From assembly GCA_016932835.1 (NCBI GenBank), contig JAFGCD010000017.1, positions 44,206 through 108,205 of the forward strand: DNA of 64,000 nucleotides. The letters run 5' to 3'. The notes under the pieces were generated by a model. The model was not told where the DNA came from. It worked only from the letters and a program-made list of their open reading frames with translations, and searched no databases. The stretch comes from Sedimentisphaerales bacterium (lineage in GTDB: Bacteria > Planctomycetota > Phycisphaerae > Sedimentisphaerales > Anaerobacaceae). Every line of letters begins with the position of its first letter. Within the stretch, counting starts at the first letter, position 1. Positions 25,488-35,126 of the stretch are shown here, one piece after another. The translations under genes were made by a program, and so were the position numbers.

Positions 25488-26585
25488 TCATGGGGTCAGG
25501 CTGATTGCACGGAAGGTCTTTCTGTTGGGGTCAAGCAGGAACTTATTCGGGCATGTCCCATTGGGATTGATCTCGTCTTCGGCACATTCGGACGAGCCGC
25601 TGACGACTACGGGCAAGGTTCCGTCGTCGCTGAGCAGCATCAGGTCCCGGCCGGCGTCAAAGGGTATCAATGCCTCGGGGCTGAAGCTGCTCTGGCTGAG
25701 TGACTTTATGAGTTCCGGCTGTCTGTCTTTCTCGCCCGACCATCGGTAGATCGCGAATTCCGGGGCGCCGTCGAAGCTGCCGGCGACTATAAAATATGCC
25801 TTGTGGAAGGTTGAATACTCCATCGACCTGATTCCAAGGCCGCCAAGGTCCCAAAGTATGGGTTGGCCAAAGGCCGGCGCATCGCCCTGCTCAATTACGT
25901 CAGCGGCGTTGTTCAAAGGGACGACCAAGGCCATGGGGCGGCGAGTGAGTTTGTCGGCGGGTCGCGGATTTCGAAATCCGATGTAGAGGATCGTTCCGTC
26001 GGCGGAAGCGGACAGGGCCTCGATATTGAGCCCTTCTTTCTTGGGAGCAAGTTTCTTGAGGTCTTTGTTTGACAGGCTTGTCAGGCCGAAACCGGCGGCC
26101 TTGTGCAAATCGAGGTTTCGCACACTCCGAAGGCTCAGAAGGGTGCGAAGGAGGGTATTACAGGGCTTTCCGACGGGGCGGATAGTAACGTTATCGCCGC
26201 TGACATCGACATCGGTTGCGAAGAAGCGATAGCGGTTGGGGCGAGGCTTGCCGTCCTTGTTCCTGCCATGCGAGGTTATCCAATAAACCCTGCGTCCGAT
26301 CTTCGTGGCGCCTTCGATGTCGGCTTCGGGGTGTTCGGATTCGACGCGAAGGAAATCGGTGATGTCGTATGAAAAGACGGGCTTCGGATCGCCGATTTTG
26401 TAAACCCTGAGGATGTTGTTTTCGTCGTCGGCCATCAGGAAGATATCGTCGCCGAGTGCGACGGCTGCGGATGCATCGCTTGTGCCCTGATAGACCTGGA
26501 CCTTCTGCTTATCGGCGCCTCCGACGACATTACAAGCGCCGCACCAGATGAGCAGCAACATTGAGAATCCGGAAGCGACTTTCAT
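25488..26585 (-). CDS. Secreted DUF3616-type protein
   Basis: 365 residues. N-terminal signal with LIWCGAC, a possible but imperfect lipobox. The mature part looks like a beta-propeller of the DUF3616 type: EADIEGATKIGRRVYWITSHGR, GLNIEALSASADGTILYIGFRNP and FSPEALIPFDAGRDLMLLSDD are the expected repeated segments. Function unknown; the family is often annotated as putative phytase-like or esterase-like propellers without proof. It overlaps the hflC stop by 4 bases, so it is translationally coupled to hflKC. Confidence 0.78.
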   Translation of the reverse strand: MKVASGFSMLLLIWCGACNVVGGADKQKVQVYQGTSDASAAVALGDDIFLMADDENNILRVYKIGDPKPVFSYDITDFLRVESEHPEADIEGATKIGRRVYWITSHGRNKDGKPRPNRYRFFATDVDVSGDNVTIRPVGKPCNTLLRTLLSLRSVRNLDLHKAAGFGLTSLSNKDLKKLAPKKEGLNIEALSASADGTILYIGFRNPRPADKLTRRPMALVVPLNNAADVIEQGDAPAFGQPILWDLGGLGIRSMEYSTFHKAYFIVAGSFDGAPEFAIYRWSGEKDRQPELIKSLSQSSFSPEALIPFDAGRDLMLLSDDGTLPVVVSGSSECAEDEINPNGTCPNKFLLDPNRKTFRAISLTP

Positions 26586-27664
26586 TCGACAGCGCCTTTC
26601 TCCGGGGTCTTGCCGCCGGCTTTGAGCGGGTTACCCTTGATCAACTCGAAAAGCGGGTTGTCGGTTCCGAGGATCAGCCTGGTTTTGTCGGAGGCAATGG
26701 CTTCCTCGTACAGTTCGAGGGTCTTTATAAACCTGTAGAACTCCGGATCCTTGCTGAAAGCTTTGGCGTAAATCTCGGCAGCGCCGGCATCGGCGCCACC
26801 TTCTATTTCCTGGGCCTGCTTGTATGCCTCCGACATGATGACTTTCACTTCCCTCTCCTTGTCACCCATGATCTTCTCGTAGTCACCCTCGCCTTCGGAT
26901 ATGTATTTTTTCGCGATTCGCTGCCTCTCCTCGCGCATTCTTTCTTCAACCTTCTGCTTGACTTCGTCAACATACGTAAGTCCCTTGATCAGAATACCGG
27001 CCTGAGGGATGCTGATTCCGTACTCCTCGCATGCTTTCCGCGACGCTTCTGTAATCTCAGCGACTATTTTTATTCGTCCTTCTTCGACGCTTCCGACCTC
27101 CGCGGTGTCCTGGAGCTCCTCCTCGGCCACCTGCATTTCGCGGTTGTCGGTGCGTACAATTTCAAGCAGGTCTCTCTTTGTGATAGAGTTTCTTGTGCTT
27201 GAATCTATGATGTCGTCGAGTCTGGCGTGGGCCTGTTCTTCCGTTCCGACAGACCTGAAGAAGAGCAGCGGATCCTCGATACACCATCTGGCGGTGGAAT
27301 CCACCCAGATATACTTTTTGTCCTTTGTGGGAATCTGTTCGGGGTAGCCGTTCCACCGCAGCAGCCGCCGCTCGAACTTAACGACCTTCTGGATGAACGG
27401 TATCTTGCCCCTCAGGCCCGCCCCCCGCGCGACCGCTATGCCTTCCTCGTCGTATCTCGCCTTAAGCCGTGCGGCTATCGCTTCACTGTCGGGTCCTTCG
27501 ATCGGATTGATTACGACTCTGACGGGTTTACCGAACTGTGTCACCAGGGCCTGCTGCGACTGGTCCACCACATAGAGCGAATTTCCCAGTATAGTCGCGG
27601 CGAGTGCGGCAAGTGCCAGCAACGCCAGGAAACGTCCGTTTGGTTTTCTCGATGTTGGTATCAT
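26582..27664 (-). CDS. hflC: Membrane protease modulator HflC
   Basis: 360 residues from ATG 27664, where AGGAG lies 7 bases upstream; an in-frame TTG at 27682 is less likely. One N-terminal membrane helix and an SPFH/Band-7 domain (VVDQSQQALVTQFGKPVRV, then RTDNREMQVAEEEL), followed by a Glu/Arg-rich coiled coil. With HflK it forms a large cage around FtsH and restrains its proteolysis. No ftsH gene in the window. Confidence 0.93.
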   Translation of the reverse strand: MIPTSRKPNGRFLALLALAALAATILGNSLYVVDQSQQALVTQFGKPVRVVINPIEGPDSEAIAARLKARYDEEGIAVARGAGLRGKIPFIQKVVKFERRLLRWNGYPEQIPTKDKKYIWVDSTARWCIEDPLLFFRSVGTEEQAHARLDDIIDSSTRNSITKRDLLEIVRTDNREMQVAEEELQDTAEVGSVEEGRIKIVAEITEASRKACEEYGISIPQAGILIKGLTYVDEVKQKVEERMREERQRIAKKYISEGEGDYEKIMGDKEREVKVIMSEAYKQAQEIEGGADAGAAEIYAKAFSKDPEFYRFIKTLELYEEAIASDKTRLILGTDNPLFELIKGNPLKAGGKTPEKGAVE

Positions 27665-27700
27665 ATTTCGGCTCCTGTTCAAGTGCTCCCTTGCGTCGCC

Positions 27701-28804
27701 TCAATTCTGTTTGTCGAGATCGAGCTTCAGGAGGATTCCGCCGTCTGCGCCGCCCTGCTCGATTATCCATTTTTCCGGGATCAGCGGCAGCACCGCCGAC
27801 ATTGTTTCGAGGTAGAGTCTCTGCCTGGTGATATCCGGCGCCTTCTTGTATTCTTCGTACACCTTCTCGAATTTCGCCACATCGCCCTGCGCCCTGTTGA
27901 CCCGCTCGGCAGCGTAGCCCCTGGCCGTTTCGATAAGTTTCTTGGCCTCGCCCTTCGCCTTCGGGACAACTTCGTTGTACTGCTTGACGGCCTCGTTGAT
28001 TCGCTGTTCCTTCTGCTGAAGGGCCTTGTTTACGTCGTTGAACGCGCTGCGTACATTCAACGGCGGATTACACGACTGCAGCTTCACGGCCACAACGGTG
28101 ATGCCCGTGCAATACTCGTCGAGCAGCTTCTGCAGGGCCTGTCTGGCGGCGTTTTCGTTCTCGATTCGCCCAATTGTGATGGCCTCGTCCACGCTGCCGT
28201 TGCCGATGAGCAGCCTCATGACCGCCTGGCTCGCGTCGCGGATGGTCTTGGCCGGCTCTTTGACGTTGAACAGGTAGCTCCTCGCGTCCTTAATCTTGTA
28301 CTGCACGATCCACTCGACGTCGATAATGTTCAAATCGCCTGTCAGCATTACATACTCGCCCCTCAGTATTGTCCTGGCCTGCTCCACGAGCTGACTGGTA
28401 CTTCTCGACGCCCTTTCTCCGCTCTGACGTACCAGTTCCGCGAGGTCGCTGCCGGTCACCGAACCACGCTGTATCTCCTCGGCGCCGAGATACCGCGAAT
28501 CAACGCCGGCCTGAAGAGTTCTGAAGCCGAACTCCTCCTTCTGAACCTTTCTTACCGGGACAGGCTTTACGGTCTCCACCCAGAAGGGAATCTTAGCGTG
28601 TATCCCCGGAGGAGTGGTACGGCTGTACTTGCCAAACCGCAGCACGACCCCGTCCGAATCCGTCGGCACGGTGTAGATCGCAGTAGCCAGCACAGCAAAG
28701 AGTAGAACAAAAAAGGCCGCGGCACTGATTATTTTCCGCACCATCGGTGCGTAGTTCCTGCCGCGAGGCATGCTGATTTCATTGAAAAAATCCCTGACTT
28801 CCAT
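27701..28804 (-). CDS. hflK: Membrane protease modulator HflK
   Basis: 367 residues. N-terminal membrane helix (about residues 23-45), SPFH domain with GVVLRFGKYSRTTPPGIHAK, and a long coiled coil (AVKQYNEVVPKAKGEAKKLI). Partner of HflC. It is the first gene of hflK-hflC-DUF3616, with GGGAG before the ATG. It lacks the Gly-rich N-terminal leader found in E. coli HflK. Confidence 0.93.
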   Translation of the reverse strand: MEVRDFFNEISMPRGRNYAPMVRKIISAAAFFVLLFAVLATAIYTVPTDSDGVVLRFGKYSRTTPPGIHAKIPFWVETVKPVPVRKVQKEEFGFRTLQAGVDSRYLGAEEIQRGSVTGSDLAELVRQSGERASRSTSQLVEQARTILRGEYVMLTGDLNIIDVEWIVQYKIKDARSYLFNVKEPAKTIRDASQAVMRLLIGNGSVDEAITIGRIENENAARQALQKLLDEYCTGITVVAVKLQSCNPPLNVRSAFNDVNKALQQKEQRINEAVKQYNEVVPKAKGEAKKLIETARGYAAERVNRAQGDVAKFEKVYEEYKKAPDITRQRLYLETMSAVLPLIPEKWIIEQGGADGGILLKLDLDKQN

Positions 28805-29062
28805 GGCGGCTCCCGTGAAAAGGTTTTCTCAGCAACATCCAGTTATACATTTACGTCCGGCTTTCGCCAATTCTAACGCGCCGGCGGCATTTGGAAAGAC
28901 AAAAATCACCGCCAACCGCCTCGGCGGAGGAACTTCAAGGCGGCTCGGGGGGTCGATGTGAATACCGCCTGACAGCGACGGCTTGCGGAAATCCCTGTGT
29001 TGGATTAGAATTCAGGGACGTTCAATGTACGGCTGAAAGAACCTGAAGAAATGGAGGCGACT

Positions 29063-29638
29063 ATGAAAGTTGTAGCGTTTAACGGCAGTGCCCGCAAGGA
29101 CGGCAATACCGCTGTTCTTATCAATCAAGCCCTCGGAGAACTCAAAGCCGAAGGTATCGAAACTGAGATGGTCCAATTGTCGGGGGAGAAAATTCGGGGC
29201 TGTACGGCCTGCGGGAAGTGCTTCGAGAACCAGAACAAAAAATGCGTCTTCGACGACGACATCCTGAACGAGTGCCTCGGCAAAATGCTCGAAGCCGACG
29301 GCATTATCCTTGCCAGCCCGACGTATTTCGCGGACGTCAGCACGGAACTTAAGGCTCTTATCGACCGGGCGGGCTTCGTGGCCAGGGCCAACGGTAATCT
29401 GCTAAAGCACAAGATCGGGGCCGCTATCGTCGCAGTCCGCAGGGCAGGCGCGATTCACGCTTTTGACACAATTAATCACTTCTTCCTTATCAGCGAGATG
29501 GTCATCCCCGGCTCATCGTACTGGAATGTCGGGTTCGGACTCAAGAAGGGCGAGGCCAACGGCGACGAGGAAGGCCTGCAGACGATGGCCCAGCTCGGCA
29601 AGAATATGGCCTGGCTGCTCAAGAAGATAAACGCATAA
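29063..29638 (+). CDS. Iron-sulfur flavoprotein / NADPH-dependent FMN reductase family
   Basis: 191 residues from ATG 29063, chosen because GGAGG lies 5 bases before it (an ATG at 29051 is in frame). FMN phosphate-binding loop [14 protein letters not shown] near the start, flavodoxin-like fold with [13 protein letters not shown] cysteine motif C-x2-C-x2-C-x7-C (GCTACGKC..C) matches the [4Fe-4S] site of archaeal-type iron-sulfur flavoproteins. Likely an electron-transfer or reductase protein in low-oxygen metabolism; substrate unknown. Single gene between divergent hflK and GH130. Confidence 0.88.
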   Translation: MKVVAFNGSARKDGNTAVLINQALGELKAEGIETEMVQLSGEKIRGCTACGKCFENQNKKCVFDDDILNECLGKMLEADGIILASPTYFADVSTELKALIDRAGFVARANGNLLKHKIGAAIVAVRRAGAIHAFDTINHFFLISEMVIPGSSYWNVGFGLKKGEANGDEEGLQTMAQLGKNMAWLLKKINA

Positions 29639-29743
29639 CCTTCAATCTCGGCGGACCCAGCGACGCAAATTCGGCGGCGGCGGAAAATTAAGCGGCCGAT
29701 CGCTGCGGCGCGACTTCGCAGGGGCTGTTTTGGAGAATCAGCA

Positions 29744-30760
29744 GTGAAATTGAAACGTTACCAAGGCAACCCAATCCTCCGCCCCAATCCGGCCAACGAG
29801 TGGGAGAATCTTGCGGTATTCAACCCCGCGGCGTGGCGCGACGCCGACAGCGGCCAGGTCGTGATGCTGTACAGGGCCGCCGAGGCCCATTCGGAATACA
29901 AGTGCTACTTCGGTCTGGCCAAGAGCACCGACGGCTATCACTTCGAGAGGACTTCCGACCGGCCGGTCCTGAGTCCGAGCGAGGATGGTTTCGACGCCAG
30001 CACCATTCAGGACCCGAGAATGGTGAAGATGGGCGAGTGGTATTATATCACGTACGCCTGCCGATTCTTCCCGTTCGGGCAGTTCTGGAAGCCGAAGGAC
30101 CAGCAGTACAAACACCCTGTCTGTCCGGAGGATTTCCCGCGAGTGATTCGGACCAACGCTACGAGCACGGGTCTGCTGCTGACCAAAGACTTCAAGACGT
30201 TCAGCCGAGCCGGGCGAATCACCGACGCGACGCTGGACGACAGAGATGTAATCCTTTTTCCAGAGAAGGTCGGCGGCAAGTACGTGATGATGCACCGGCC
30301 ATTGGAATGGGTCGGCCCGGAATATGGAACCGAACACGCCGCAGCCTGGATATCCAAGGCGGACGACCTGCTTGGTTTTCGCAAGAGCGAGCTTTTGATC
30401 AAGGCCAAATTCGACTGGGAGGCGGGAAAGCTCGGCATTAACACCCCGCCGATCAAGACCGAACACGGCTGGCTAACGATCTACCACGCCGTAGGCGCGG
30501 ACAAATACTACCGCCTCGGCGCACTGCTTCTCGACCTCGAAGACCCTGCCAAGGTGCTGCACCGAACGACCGACTGGATCATGCAGCCCGAAGAAGACTA
30601 CGAAATCGACGGCTACTACCGGGGCTGCGTCTTCCCGTGCGGCAAGGTCGTTATCGACGGGACCCTCTTTGTGTATTACGGCGCAGCGGACAAATATGTC
30701 GCCGTGGCGACCTGCCGACTCGACGAACTGCTCGAATACCTGCTCGGCTGCCCTGCATAG
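29744..30760 (+). CDS. Glycoside hydrolase family 130 enzyme (mannoside phosphorylase type)
   Basis: 338 residues from GTG 29744 with GGAGA upstream. Five-bladed beta-propeller with N-terminal NPILRP, the QDPR segment carrying the likely catalytic Asp, and later GINTPPIKTEHGWLTIYHAV and GYYRGCVFPCG. GH130 enzymes phosphorolyse or hydrolyse beta-mannosides to mannose-1-phosphate or mannose; which of these applies here cannot be read. No signal peptide, so it acts in the cytoplasm. It is followed after 13 bases by a sodium:solute symporter, suggesting uptake and cleavage of the same glycan fragment. Confidence 0.88.
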   Translation: MKLKRYQGNPILRPNPANEWENLAVFNPAAWRDADSGQVVMLYRAAEAHSEYKCYFGLAKSTDGYHFERTSDRPVLSPSEDGFDASTIQDPRMVKMGEWYYITYACRFFPFGQFWKPKDQQYKHPVCPEDFPRVIRTNATSTGLLLTKDFKTFSRAGRITDATLDDRDVILFPEKVGGKYVMMHRPLEWVGPEYGTEHAAAWISKADDLLGFRKSELLIKAKFDWEAGKLGINTPPIKTEHGWLTIYHAVGADKYYRLGALLLDLEDPAKVLHRTTDWIMQPEEDYEIDGYYRGCVFPCGKVVIDGTLFVYYGAADKYVAVATCRLDELLEYLLGCPA

Positions 30761-30773
30761 CGAAAGGAATCCA

Positions 30774-32621
30774 ATGCAACTGCATCCCATCGACATATTC
30801 ATAATACTGGGCTATATCGCCGCGGTAATCGCCGTCGGGTGGCTCATCTCCAAGAGAGCCTCTAAGAACCTCGACTCGTACTTCCTCGCCGGAAGGTCGC
30901 TGCCGTGGTATGTCATCGGAACATCACACGGGGCAAGCGGCTTCGACATTACCGGCACGATGTGGTTCGTGACAATGTTCTTCACGTACGGCTTGAAGGC
31001 TGCATTCATCCCGTGGACGTGGCCTTTATTCGACCGTGTATTTCGCCAGGTCTATCTCGGAGCCTGGATTCGAAGGTCCAACGCGCTGACAGGCGCCGAG
31101 TGGATGAAGACGCGGTTCGGTAAGGGCGCCGGGGGCAATCTCTCGCATATCAGCGTGGTGGTTTACGCGCTGATAATCACGCTGGCGTTTCTGGCTTATG
31201 CATTCGTGGGGATCGGCAAGTTTGCGGAAGTATTCTTCCCGTGGGACCTGTCCTTCTGGGTCCTGAAATCTGCGGACGTCTATGCAATTATCATCCTGAG
31301 CGTCACCACCGTCTATCTTCTGCTCGGCGGGTGGTACAGCGTCGTGCTGACCGACCTTATCCAATTCGCCCTGCTGACGGTCGCGTCGATATTCATAGCC
31401 GTCATCGCGATGGACAAAGTCAGCCCCGAGGCCCTGAGCAAGGTGGTCCCGGAGGGGTGGAGCCGGCTCGGATTCGGCTGGAAGCTGGACCTCGACTGGA
31501 CCGGGCTGATAGACCAGCTCAACACGAAAATCACTAAGGACGGATATTCCTTCTTCGGCGTGGTCATGATGCTGATGCTGCTGAAGGGTCTGCTTGTGAG
31601 CATGGCAGGACCAACGCCCGGATATGGAATGCAGCACTCGCTCTCGGTCAGGAATCCGCGAGAAGCGGCTCTGGAGAACTGGTGGATGTCGATCGTGCAG
31701 CTTGTGCCGAGATTCCTGATGATCGCAGGGATCGGTGTACTCGGGCTTGTCTTCTTCAGTCCCGAGGTAAAACAGATGATCACGGCCGACGGCGATTTCG
31801 ATTTCGAGACGATTCTGCCGCACGTCATTCAGGGATATGTGCCCGTGGGCATAGTCGGTATTCTGCTGGCGGGACTTCTTGCGGCGTTTATGAGTACGTT
31901 CGATTCGACAATCAACGCAGGGGCCGCTTACATAGTCAACGACATATATAAACGCTATATCAATCCCAACGCCCCGGCGAAGACGTACGTTCGCTTCGGG
32001 TATCTGTGCTCGATTATTCTCGTGGTGCTGGCCGTTATCATCGGCGTCGCCAGGGTCGAGTCGATCCACGATATTACGCTGCTGATTACGTTCGGTTTAT
32101 ACGGCGGCTATGTGGCGCCGAATATTCTGAAGTGGCACTGGTGGCGGTTCAACGGGCACGGGTACTTCGCCGGGATGATCGCCGGCGTTGTCGCAGCGCT
32201 GACGCCGTTCATCGTCAATCCGAATATCAACAAGATTCATATCCTGCCGTTCGCCCTGGGCGTAAGCACAATCGCCTCGGTCCTCGTATGCCTGCTGACG
32301 CGCCCGGAGAAAGACGAAGTGCTCGAAAGCTTCTACCGAACCGTCCGCCCGTGGGGCTTCTGGAAACCCGTCTATCTGAAGCTGCTGGCCAAATATCCCA
32401 ATTTTAAGGCTAATACCGATTTCGGGCGGGATGCGTTCAATGTGGCTGTCGGCATCGTCTGGCAGTTAACGCTGAATGTGATTCCGATATGTCTGGTCAT
32501 CAGGCAGTATCAGGCTATGTGGATAGCCGTCGGTGTCCTTGCGGTCACCTCGGCTGTGATGAAGTTCACCTGGTATGACAAGCTCGGTCCCGGTGATATG
32601 TACATGTCCTCGGAAGAGTAA
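30774..32621 (+). CDS. Sodium:solute symporter (SSS family)
   Basis: 615 residues from ATG 30774 (GAAAGGAA upstream). About 13-14 membrane helices on the SSS/LeuT plan; the first helix IIGLGY-like region, LDSYFLAGRSLPWYVIG and ASGFDITGTMWFV are typical of SSS. The region AAFMSTFDSTINAGAAYIVND corresponds to the conserved sodium-site helix. Family members move sugars, sialic acid or other small solutes with sodium. Partner of the GH130 gene, so a manno-oligosaccharide or monosaccharide substrate is inferred. Confidence 0.92.
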   Translation: MQLHPIDIFIILGYIAAVIAVGWLISKRASKNLDSYFLAGRSLPWYVIGTSHGASGFDITGTMWFVTMFFTYGLKAAFIPWTWPLFDRVFRQVYLGAWIRRSNALTGAEWMKTRFGKGAGGNLSHISVVVYALIITLAFLAYAFVGIGKFAEVFFPWDLSFWVLKSADVYAIIILSVTTVYLLLGGWYSVVLTDLIQFALLTVASIFIAVIAMDKVSPEALSKVVPEGWSRLGFGWKLDLDWTGLIDQLNTKITKDGYSFFGVVMMLMLLKGLLVSMAGPTPGYGMQHSLSVRNPREAALENWWMSIVQLVPRFLMIAGIGVLGLVFFSPEVKQMITADGDFDFETILPHVIQGYVPVGIVGILLAGLLAAFMSTFDSTINAGAAYIVNDIYKRYINPNAPAKTYVRFGYLCSIILVVLAVIIGVARVESIHDITLLITFGLYGGYVAPNILKWHWWRFNGHGYFAGMIAGVVAALTPFIVNPNINKIHILPFALGVSTIASVLVCLLTRPEKDEVLESFYRTVRPWGFWKPVYLKLLAKYPNFKANTDFGRDAFNVAVGIVWQLTLNVIPICLVIRQYQAMWIAVGVLAVTSAVMKFTWYDKLGPGDMYMSSEE

Positions 32622-32630
32622 CCAATAGAA

Positions 32631-32663
32631 AAGCCGAGACTCCTCCTTCGAGAGTCCCGGCTT
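32631..32663. terminator. Terminator between the SSS gene and a convergent PEP-CTERM gene
   Basis: AAGCCGAGACTC pairs with GAGTCCCGGCTT (one mismatch), followed by TATTATTATTT. It can serve both convergent genes. Confidence 0.6.
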
Positions 32664-32733
32664 ATTATTATTTCATGTCCCGCCTTCAGAGCGGTATTAT
32701 CTTATTTTTGTGCAGCGCTTGCTGTTTCTCGTA

Positions 32734-33783
32734 TTACGCGGTCCTGCGAGTTCGTCTCCGCAGCAACAGGCCGCCAAGTCCCAGCAGGCCGATCGTCAAA
32801 GGCTCGGGTACGCAAATCGTGCGGACGGCTATATAATCTATCGCAGCAATATCTCCGGTGAAGCTGTAGCAGATAGACTCGCTATCCGGATTCGGCTTGA
32901 TCAGGTAAGACGCCGTCAGTTTCTTCCAGCCCGTGGCCGCATCGACAAGCACTACGTCCTGGCTCACCAGTTCCACACTCCCGCCGAAAGGCGACGGAAA
33001 TACCGAGAAAGACGCAAGATCGCCAAGAAAACCTATCTCGAGATCGATTTCCTTGTAGGGATTGCGCACCATCTGGTTGGGGATATCGAGCACGATATCA
33101 ATCAATTCCTCAGCCTGCCAGACACCCTCCTCGTCCAAGAGTACAGCCACCCACTCCGGAGGCGGGCCTCCGAGGGCACCTGTGATTGTCGCAGTCGGCG
33201 TGCCGTAATTGTTCAGATCGATCTCCGGAATTGTCGGGTCATCATTATCGAACGTCCATGCCTGGAATGTTTCACCGGGCTGAGTCGCTATGACCAGATC
33301 TATCGCCACCTGGCCGTATGTGTCGAATGACGCCCACTTGCCGTCGGTTGCCGTCAAGGTCAATGTGTCACCCGGGGTTCCGCCCTTAAACGAACTGACG
33401 TTCCAGACTTCACTCGAAGACGGCACGTCGGTTACGCTGCCCCACGGGTTGCCGCTGACATCGACAGCAAAGCTGTCGTTTGCGATCCCTATCAAGTGTC
33501 TCAGGGCTACCGCGGTTATAGACGTCGGAAATGTCAATGACGCCGAAGGATCGTCGTCACTGCCGTCCCAAATCACCCTCGCCTTTCCGTCGAGCGACAA
33601 CGGGTCCGAGGCAATGCCGCCCCAACTGCCGCCGCTCGTATCAGGCTGAATCGGACCCCAACTGACCGGACTGAAACCCGCTTCGCTGGCCGGACTGCCT
33701 ATGTCAACTACATAAAGTGCCATGGCTTGTCCGCTGGTAAGAGCCAGCACAACTGTGAAAACTACTATTAACTTCTTCATCAT
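32734..33783 (-). CDS. Secreted PEP-CTERM protein
   Basis: 349 residues. Signal peptide (about residues 1-22), then a long beta-rich extracellular region. The tail is VPEPLT, a Leu/Gly helix and a cluster of arginines (LLLRRRTRR), the classic PEP-CTERM signal. The middle repeats a module also found in the next gene: QAWTFDNDD..PEID..YGTPTATI, then VRNPYKEIDLEIGFLGD. This shared module suggests duplication between the two genes. Function unknown; presumably a surface or matrix protein. Confidence 0.82.
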   Translation of the reverse strand: MMKKLIVVFTVVLALTSGQAMALYVVDIGSPASEAGFSPVSWGPIQPDTSGGSWGGIASDPLSLDGKARVIWDGSDDDPSASLTFPTSITAVALRHLIGIANDSFAVDVSGNPWGSVTDVPSSSEVWNVSSFKGGTPGDTLTLTATDGKWASFDTYGQVAIDLVIATQPGETFQAWTFDNDDPTIPEIDLNNYGTPTATITGALGGPPPEWVAVLLDEEGVWQAEELIDIVLDIPNQMVRNPYKEIDLEIGFLGDLASFSVFPSPFGGSVELVSQDVVLVDAATGWKKLTASYLIKPNPDSESICYSFTGDIAAIDYIAVRTICVPEPLTIGLLGLGGLLLRRRTRRTA

Positions 33784-33847
33784 TTCCCACCTTCACTGAG
33801 CATCATGCTCATCATAACAGTGTGTCACTAATCAGCTAACCTACAAT

Positions 33848-34510
33848 CTACAGACTTCGGCGTCTCCGCAGCCAGCCGACAAGGCCCGCTCCAAGACTGC
33901 CCAACAGAATAGCACCAGGTGCAGGAATACAAATCGTATCCACTTCGATATAGTCGATGAAGCCGCCTGTTCCGATTGCACTGAGGAAGATAATCTCCGC
34001 ATCCGGATTCGGCTCGATGTGCCAGGCATAAATCCCCAGCTTCCAACCGTTGGTCGGATCGACGACTACGGTATTCTGATAAATCAAACTCACAAAATCG
34101 GCATCAGGAACGGGATCAACATAGATCTCCTGGATGTCACCCTTATAGCCTATCTCGAGCCAGATTTCTTTCCACGGATTGCGAACATCGCTGTTGGGGA
34201 TATACAGGCTGATCTCGACTGCATTGGGGTGATTTCCCCAGACACCCGACCTGCCGTAGAACTCCTCGGCCCAGCCGACGCCAATACCCGAAATCGTAGC
34301 CTCTGCGGTGCCGTAGGGATTCTCGTCGATCTCGGGGATCTTAGGCAACGCTGGATTGCCGTCGTCATCGTCAAAAGTCCATTTCTGGTAGGTCGTACCT
34401 TCATCGCCTCTGTCCCATCCGAGACTCGGCACTGCCAAAGCAGGCGCCGAAGACAATAAACAAACCACCAACAATAACAGTATCCTTTTCATTTTCATCA
34501 TCCCTTTCAT
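33848..34510 (-). CDS. Secreted protein with PEP-CTERM-like (IPAPGA) tail
   Basis: 220 residues from ATG 34510, with GGAG five bases upstream. Signal peptide, then the same module as the preceding gene (QKWTFDDDD..PEID..YGTAEATI and VRNPWKEIWLEIGYKGD). The tail is IPAPGAILLGSLGAGLVGW then RRRR: it keeps the proline-containing box, hydrophobic helix and basic end, but the PEP box reads PAP. It has a strong promoter 334 bases upstream and a long structured leader. Confidence 0.8.
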   Translation of the reverse strand: MKGMMKMKRILLLLVVCLLSSAPALAVPSLGWDRGDEGTTYQKWTFDDDDGNPALPKIPEIDENPYGTAEATISGIGVGWAEEFYGRSGVWGNHPNAVEISLYIPNSDVRNPWKEIWLEIGYKGDIQEIYVDPVPDADFVSLIYQNTVVVDPTNGWKLGIYAWHIEPNPDAEIIFLSAIGTGGFIDYIEVDTICIPAPGAILLGSLGAGLVGWLRRRRSL

Positions 34511-34843
34511 CAATTCTCCAGTTTTTCTGAAGTACTTAACACACAGCAACATCGAAACAAAACGCTCCGCTCAAATCCGCAAAGCGGAATAGAAATATCC
34601 GGCCCGCCTCGGCACCGGCACGCCGCAGAGAGTGACATAACTCATCTTCGGTGAAGCCAGTCCAATCGCGCACATAAGACGTGACATTAGCAGCAGTATA
34701 TTTCCATATTTCTTAAACACGGACACCACTCCTCGCTCCAGTTTTTCAACAATCCGCATCCGTGCAGGCAGCCCCCTGGGTAAAACCCAGGAAGCAAAAT
34801 CAGGTATGGCCTCCTCCTTTTAGAAGCCACTAATCTTATTCCC

Positions 34844-34871
34844 AGTATAACAGTCTAGACCCATTTGTCAA
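34844..34871 (-). promoter_or_regulatory. Strong sigma-70-type promoter
   Basis: On the minus strand: TTGACA (34871-34866), 16-base spacer, TATACT (34849-34844). It drives the long leader of the IPAPGA protein gene. Confidence 0.65.
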
Positions 34872-35087
34872 GCCAAATCTCCCATATTAAGGCTGTTTCC
34901 AAAGAAATTTTTACCCTCATTTCCCAATTTACCCATTTTATTTCTACTGGTTATCACTTCCTTTTGGGGTATCCCTTTTGAGGTATCAAGCTGGCTCGCC
35001 CTTTTTCTCATCCCAGCCGCCTGCCGGCACAGGGCATTTCACCGCGACCGTCCTGTGGGCAGTAAATTCGAGTATTTATCTGTAAAG

Positions 35088-35126
35088 GGCGGAGTAAAAT
35101 CGCGGCGGATGGCGGAGTAAAACCGC
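35088..35126. repeat. Tandem GGAGTAAAA repeats, possible IS21-type end relic
   Basis: Two 16-base copies of GGCGGAGTAAAANCGC (35088-35103 and 35111-35126) differ at one base and are spaced 23 bp. A related GCAGTAAATTCG lies at 35059, preceded by TGTG. Repeated GGAGTAAAA-like units starting from a TGT end are typical of IS21-family termini. No transposase is present, so this would be a solo relic. Confidence 0.35.

Noticed and set aside
27227..28705. A 492-codon open frame on the plus strand opposite hflK/hflC
   Set aside because: hflK and hflC carry clear SPFH motifs; the opposite frame has no recognisable domain or start signal.
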